DNA of 41,127 nucleotides from NCBI GenBank assembly GCA_018883625.1, contig JAHLFV010000243.1, positions 1-41,127 on the forward strand, read 5' to 3'. The notes below the pieces were generated by a model that was not told the DNA's origin, did no database searches, and worked only from the letters and a program-made list of their open reading frames with translations. Below are positions 38,060 through 41,127 of this stretch, one piece after another (positions within the stretch are counted from its first letter, which is position 1; each line of letters opens with the position of its first letter). The translations under genes and the position numbers were made by a program. Source of the DNA: Candidatus Treponema excrementipullorum (lineage in GTDB: Bacteria > Spirochaetota > Spirochaetia > Treponematales > Treponemataceae).

Positions 38060-39892
38060 TTAAAATACACTGCAAGGAGGGGGAAGTTCCTGCATAATTT
38101 GTCCTAAGTCCTCCGGTGCGGTGTATCTGATAAGTTTATAAGAGTATCCTTGCTCTGCCAAAAATTTTTGTCTGTTGGCACCAAAATCTTCTTCTGCGGT
38201 GTTTCGGGTGATTAGGGTAAAAAAACGGGCAGTTCTGTCTTTGGGTCTGAGAATCCGTCCCAACCGTTGAGCTTCTTCCTGTCGGCTTCCAAAAGTTCCT
38301 GAAATTTGTATTGCCATGGAAGCGTCCGGCAAGTCGATGGCAAAATTTGCCACTTTTGACACCGCCAAAATAGGGGATTTCCCTTTGCGGAAGTCGTCGT
38401 AGAGCATGTCCCTTTGAGCGGTGGGGGTTGAACCTGTTATGATGGGAACATGCAGCATGTTTGCTACCTCTTTTAATTGATCCAGATACTGTCCGATAAT
38501 CAATATTTTATCTTGAGGAAAAAGGTGAACCAATTCCCGGACAACTTCTGCTTTTAAGGGATTTTCGCTGGCAATTCTGTGTTTTTGTCGGGGAGAAGCC
38601 GTTGCGTATTCCAATTCTTTTTCTGTAGATAAATCCAGTCGGATTTCTATACATTCGGCAGAGGCAATCCACCCGGACTGCTCCAGTTCTTTCCATGGCA
38701 CATCGTAACGCTTGGGACCCACCAAACTGAAAACGTGACCTTGACATCCGTCTTCCCGCACTAAAGTTGCCGTTAATCCTACCCGTCGGATTGCTTGCAG
38801 TTCTGCCACTACCCGGAAAACCGGTGCCGGCAACATGTGTACTTCATCGTAAATAATCAGTCCCCAGGGTCGTTCCCGGAATATTTGAAAGTGAGGATAC
38901 GCCGACTCTTTGTCGGGACGCCAGGTCAACACCTGATAGGTGGCTACTGTTACCGGTTTTATTTGTTTTGATTCTCCTGAGTACTCTGCAATTTGGTCTT
39001 CCGTAAGATATGTTTTATCCAACAATTCCTGTATCCACTGATGTACGGCGGAAATATTGGTGGTTATAATAAGGGTACTGGTTTGGAGTTTTTCCATAAT
39101 GTTCATACCCACTATAGTTTTGCCGGCACCGCAGGGAAGCACAATTGTTCCAAAGCCGGTACCCGGTCCCTTGTCTCCTACCAAAGCTTGAGCAGCTTCT
39201 TCCTGATAGGTTCGTTGTGTAAAGGGGATACCGGATTTTGTAAGAGAACGCAGTTTTATTTCCAAGGGTTCTCCTTCCCGCAAAGGTACTTCGTCCTTAA
39301 CAGGCCAGCCCAGTTGCAACAGGTTTTGCTTTACGGTTCCCCGTAGGGTTAAGGGTAAAAGAAAACAATAGACTGTTTTTTCTTGAATATTTTCTTGGGA
39401 AACAGCAGACGACTTCTGATCAGAGGAACATTTCCTGGAAGAACTATCCTTGAGAGTATCTTCTGTAGGAATATAATGGGTTTCGGTAAGAATCTTTTTT
39501 AGGGACGGCGTTGCCAAAAGTTCCCGGTAAACGTTGACATAAGACGTTATAAGATATAATTGTTCCTGTCCTGCATCATCGGGAGGTGCCGGCACTAAAC
39601 GCAATTTTCCAAAGCGTTGGGCAGTTTCTTTAATCCATACAGTAACAGATTGAGGCACGTCGTAGCGGGCATAGGTTTCCAAAACGGCAATAGCCTGCTC
39701 GGCAGTAAAACCGGCACTGGTTGCATTCCACAGTGAAAGGGGAGTAAGCCGATATGTATGGAGATGTTCCGGTGAACGCTCCAACTCTGCAAAAGGTATG
39801 AGTGCAGCCCGACATTCCGGGGCTTTTGGGGCGTGAACATCCAACAACAAGGTTCTGTCACTTTGTATAATAAGAGGATTATCAATCTGCAT
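38060..39892 (-). CDS. XPB/ERCC3-type DNA helicase
   Basis: The 610-residue protein has an N-terminal Helicase_C_3-like domain (YRLTPLSLWNATSAGF), then a superfamily 2 core: Walker A LPCGAGKT (253-259), DEVH box (349-352), GLTATLVRED with the XPB-specific RED motif (379-381), and the C-terminal motifs QISGTFGSRQEEAQRLGRILRPK. Homologues unwind DNA 3' to 5'; XPB acts in nucleotide excision repair and transcription initiation in eukaryotes, and bacterial versions exist in actinobacteria and spirochaetes. The ATG has no ribosome binding site but TATAAT 8 nt upstream. It is followed by the Helicase_C_3 partner and gph in the same direction. Confidence 0.93.
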   Translation of the reverse strand: MQIDNPLIIQSDRTLLLDVHAPKAPECRAALIPFAELERSPEHLHTYRLTPLSLWNATSAGFTAEQAIAVLETYARYDVPQSVTVWIKETAQRFGKLRLVPAPPDDAGQEQLYLITSYVNVYRELLATPSLKKILTETHYIPTEDTLKDSSSRKCSSDQKSSAVSQENIQEKTVYCFLLPLTLRGTVKQNLLQLGWPVKDEVPLREGEPLEIKLRSLTKSGIPFTQRTYQEEAAQALVGDKGPGTGFGTIVLPCGAGKTIVGMNIMEKLQTSTLIITTNISAVHQWIQELLDKTYLTEDQIAEYSGESKQIKPVTVATYQVLTWRPDKESAYPHFQIFRERPWGLIIYDEVHMLPAPVFRVVAELQAIRRVGLTATLVREDGCQGHVFSLVGPKRYDVPWKELEQSGWIASAECIEIRLDLSTEKELEYATASPRQKHRIASENPLKAEVVRELVHLFPQDKILIIGQYLDQLKEVANMLHVPIITGSTPTAQRDMLYDDFRKGKSPILAVSKVANFAIDLPDASMAIQISGTFGSRQEEAQRLGRILRPKDRTARFFTLITRNTAEEDFGANRQKFLAEQGYSYKLIRYTAPEDLGQIMQELPPPCSVF

Positions 39893-39900
39893 AACAGGAT

Positions 39901-39929
39901 ATTATAACAAAAAAAAGAAAGATTCACAA
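39901..39929 (-). promoter_or_regulatory. Leaderless promoter of the XPB helicase operon
   Basis: TTGTGA (39929-39924), 17 nt and a perfect TATAAT (39906-39901) end 8 nt before the ATG at 39892. The intervening ATCCTGTT has no ribosome binding site. Confidence 0.6.
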
Positions 39930-39938
39930 TGAATATTT

Positions 39939-39969
39939 CCCTTAGGGTTTTCAGTCATTACCCTTAGGG
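39939..39969. repeat. Two CCCTTAGGG palindromes 22 bp apart upstream of the XPB promoter
   Basis: CCCTTAGGG occurs at 39939-39947 and 39961-39969. Each is a palindrome around a central base, and centre-to-centre spacing is 22 bp, about two helical turns. They lie just upstream of the XPB -35 box. The two copies could also pair as an RNA stem at the end of the kinase gene, though no T-run follows. Confidence 0.5.
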
Positions 39970-39991
39970 ATACATACTGTTTGTATGATTT

Positions 39992-41011
39992 TTAATTTTT
40001 TCTTCCATCTACTTGGAGTGAAAGCGATGTCTGTACTTTTTCCAATAATTGAGGGTTCAGCAAGTCGCTGACGGTTTGGCGGGTCATAAGGGTTTCTTTT
40101 GCACAAGCCAAACCATAGTGAATACACACTTTGATAGGCTTGCCCGTCAACCAGCCTAAAAGGTAACCGGAGGCATAAGCATCCCCGGCGCCGATAGTGT
40201 CCACTATGGAGTCCGGTACGTAAGGCTTTTCTATATAGGTGTTACCCTGATGAAAAACCAATACTCCTCGGTTTCCAAAAGTGATGATAAAATGTTTGTA
40301 CCCCAAAGAAGAAAATGCCTCTGCTATTTCAATACTGGGAATAAGCTCTTGTCCCGATGAGGGAATCAGTTTTTCCGGCTCAATTCCTGCGTGGCGGAGA
40401 ATAGCTGCTGCCTCAAATTCATTGCAACCGAACAAATCAATGTGTTGAATATAAGGCATACTTTTTGTTGCAATATCGGGAGCGGTGGCGTTTTGAAAAA
40501 TAAACAGGGGCTTGTTCCGGCTGTTCATGGTTTCTTTCAGCCGGTAAAAGGCTTCTAACGTTTTTTCAGGAATATTGGAATCAAGACAAATCGTAGTGAT
40601 TTCTTCCTGTCGGATAAAATCCAAAACACTTTCATCCAAGGTAATTTCTTTAAGGGCATCATTACAGTAAATGCAGGAGGGATGGGTGTTGGGAGTTACC
40701 ATAACAGAAAAAAGGGACGTTTTATACCGACTGCTGTTTTTCAACAGTTGAGTATTGACACCTTCCTGTTCCAATCCTCGACGGAGAAAATCACCGAAAA
40801 TATCGTTTCCCACAACAGATTGGATTGCTGTTTTTAAGCCCAACCGATGCAGGTTTATGGCCATTCCTCGGGCAACTCCGCCGGGAACCAAATCTATGGA
40901 ACCGTCCCGATAGGCTTCGTTTTCATCTGTTTCCGTACTGAAGGCTTTTATATCTACAGATACGGAACCTACGCTCAAAACACTGTGAAAAGGCAACATT
41001 GAAGGGGTCAT
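39992..41011 (-). CDS. PfkB-family carbohydrate/nucleoside kinase
   Basis: The 339-residue protein has both PfkB signatures: an N-terminal PGGVARGMAINLHRLGL (about 43-59) and the C-terminal IVDTIGAGDAYASGYLLGWL with the catalytic Asp of GAGD. The family phosphorylates sugars or nucleosides. The 'GGVAR' form of the first motif is most like pseudouridine kinase, but the usual Asn of that motif is Gly here, so the substrate is unclear. No ribosome binding site precedes the ATG at 41011; TATAGT lies 6 nt upstream. It stands 99 nt before the XPB gene, which has its own promoter. Confidence 0.85.
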   Translation of the reverse strand: MTPSMLPFHSVLSVGSVSVDIKAFSTETDENEAYRDGSIDLVPGGVARGMAINLHRLGLKTAIQSVVGNDIFGDFLRRGLEQEGVNTQLLKNSSRYKTSLFSVMVTPNTHPSCIYCNDALKEITLDESVLDFIRQEEITTICLDSNIPEKTLEAFYRLKETMNSRNKPLFIFQNATAPDIATKSMPYIQHIDLFGCNEFEAAAILRHAGIEPEKLIPSSGQELIPSIEIAEAFSSLGYKHFIITFGNRGVLVFHQGNTYIEKPYVPDSIVDTIGAGDAYASGYLLGWLTGKPIKVCIHYGLACAKETLMTRQTVSDLLNPQLLEKVQTSLSLQVDGRKN

Positions 41012-41017
41012 ACATTA

Positions 41018-41046
41018 ACTATACATGATACCCGGGAATTTTGCAA
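41018..41046 (-). promoter_or_regulatory. Leaderless promoter of the PfkB kinase gene
   Basis: TTGCAA (41046-41041), 17 nt and TATAGT (41023-41018) end 6 nt before the ATG at 41011, leaving no room for a ribosome binding site. Confidence 0.55.
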
Positions 41047-41078
41047 ACTAAAGATACAACAAATCGAATTTATACATC

Positions 41079-41107
41079 TTGATATAAAAGTAGAAATATG
41101 ATATAGT
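41079..41107 (+). promoter_or_regulatory. Rightward promoter for a gene beyond the window
   Basis: TTGATA (41079-41084), 17 nt and TATAGT (41102-41107) form a good sigma-70-like promoter diverging from the kinase gene. No start codon follows within the remaining 20 bases. Confidence 0.5.
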
Positions 41108-41127
41108 AAGCAAATCGGGCCTATAGC

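Noticed and set aside
1..41127. CRISPR array, prophage, insertion sequence, tRNA or rRNA
   Set aside because: No regular spaced repeats, transposase or integrase reading frames, or recognisable RNA-gene sequences were seen.

Overview
The window reads as chromosomal DNA of a spirochaete of the Treponema type. Supporting signs are a complete potABCD polyamine transporter with a lipoprotein PotD, a lipoprotein carrying BspA/TpLRR leucine-rich repeats, several lipoprotein and outer-membrane genes, an XPB-type helicase next to its Helicase_C_3 partner, a large chemoreceptor, and moderately low GC. This assignment is an inference from gene content; no rRNA or tRNA gene is present.

Layout. 1-1151 (-): AroDE (dehydroquinate dehydratase/shikimate dehydrogenase), cut by the window edge. 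1318-2943 (+): NhaC antiporter. 3116-5747 (-): def-fmt-PASTA operon. 5887-6315 (+): FabZ. 6524-13154: an envelope block with a large lipoprotein and adjoining outer-membrane beta-barrel protein, a 102-aa unknown, an Ig/OmpL47-like secreted protein (-) and a TpLRR lipoprotein. 13247-15187 (+): MnmG. 15235-18000 (-): PepF and an adenosine deaminase-like enzyme. 18076-18312 (+): small membrane protein. 18263-21244 (-): RecQ and an OmpA-family protein. 21357-21800 (+): membrane-anchored Holliday-resolvase-like nuclease. 21918-26521 (-): glycerol module glpK, GlpA-like, FAD oxidoreductase and DUF1667. 26645-27765 (-): diacylglycerol glycosyltransferase split by a frameshift at an A9 tract. 27846-31818 (-): potABCD. 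31998-34133 (-): methyl-accepting chemotaxis protein with a C11 tract at its 3' end. 34361-34912 (+): unknown, possibly CpcT-like. 34965-39892 (-): XPB helicase, Helicase_C_3 protein and Gph. 39992-41011 (-): PfkB kinase. A good outward promoter lies at the right edge. No gene-free stretch exceeds 300 bases.

The most interesting signals are small-scale. (1) The chemoreceptor's C terminus sits behind an 11-base C tract. Loss of one C would replace the present ending with one containing SDWEEI, which resembles the CheR/CheB-docking pentapeptide, so tract slippage could switch receptor adaptation. (2) The glycolipid glycosyltransferase is interrupted at GCA-AAA-AAA-AAG. This contains the canonical -1 slippery heptamer A-AAA-AAG in the correct phase to restore the full protein; a tenth A would do the same. 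(3) About nine genes have a -10-like hexamer only 6-8 nt before the ATG and no usable Shine-Dalgarno sequence, several with a -35-like element at about 17 bp. This suggests widespread leaderless transcription alongside ordinary Shine-Dalgarno genes.
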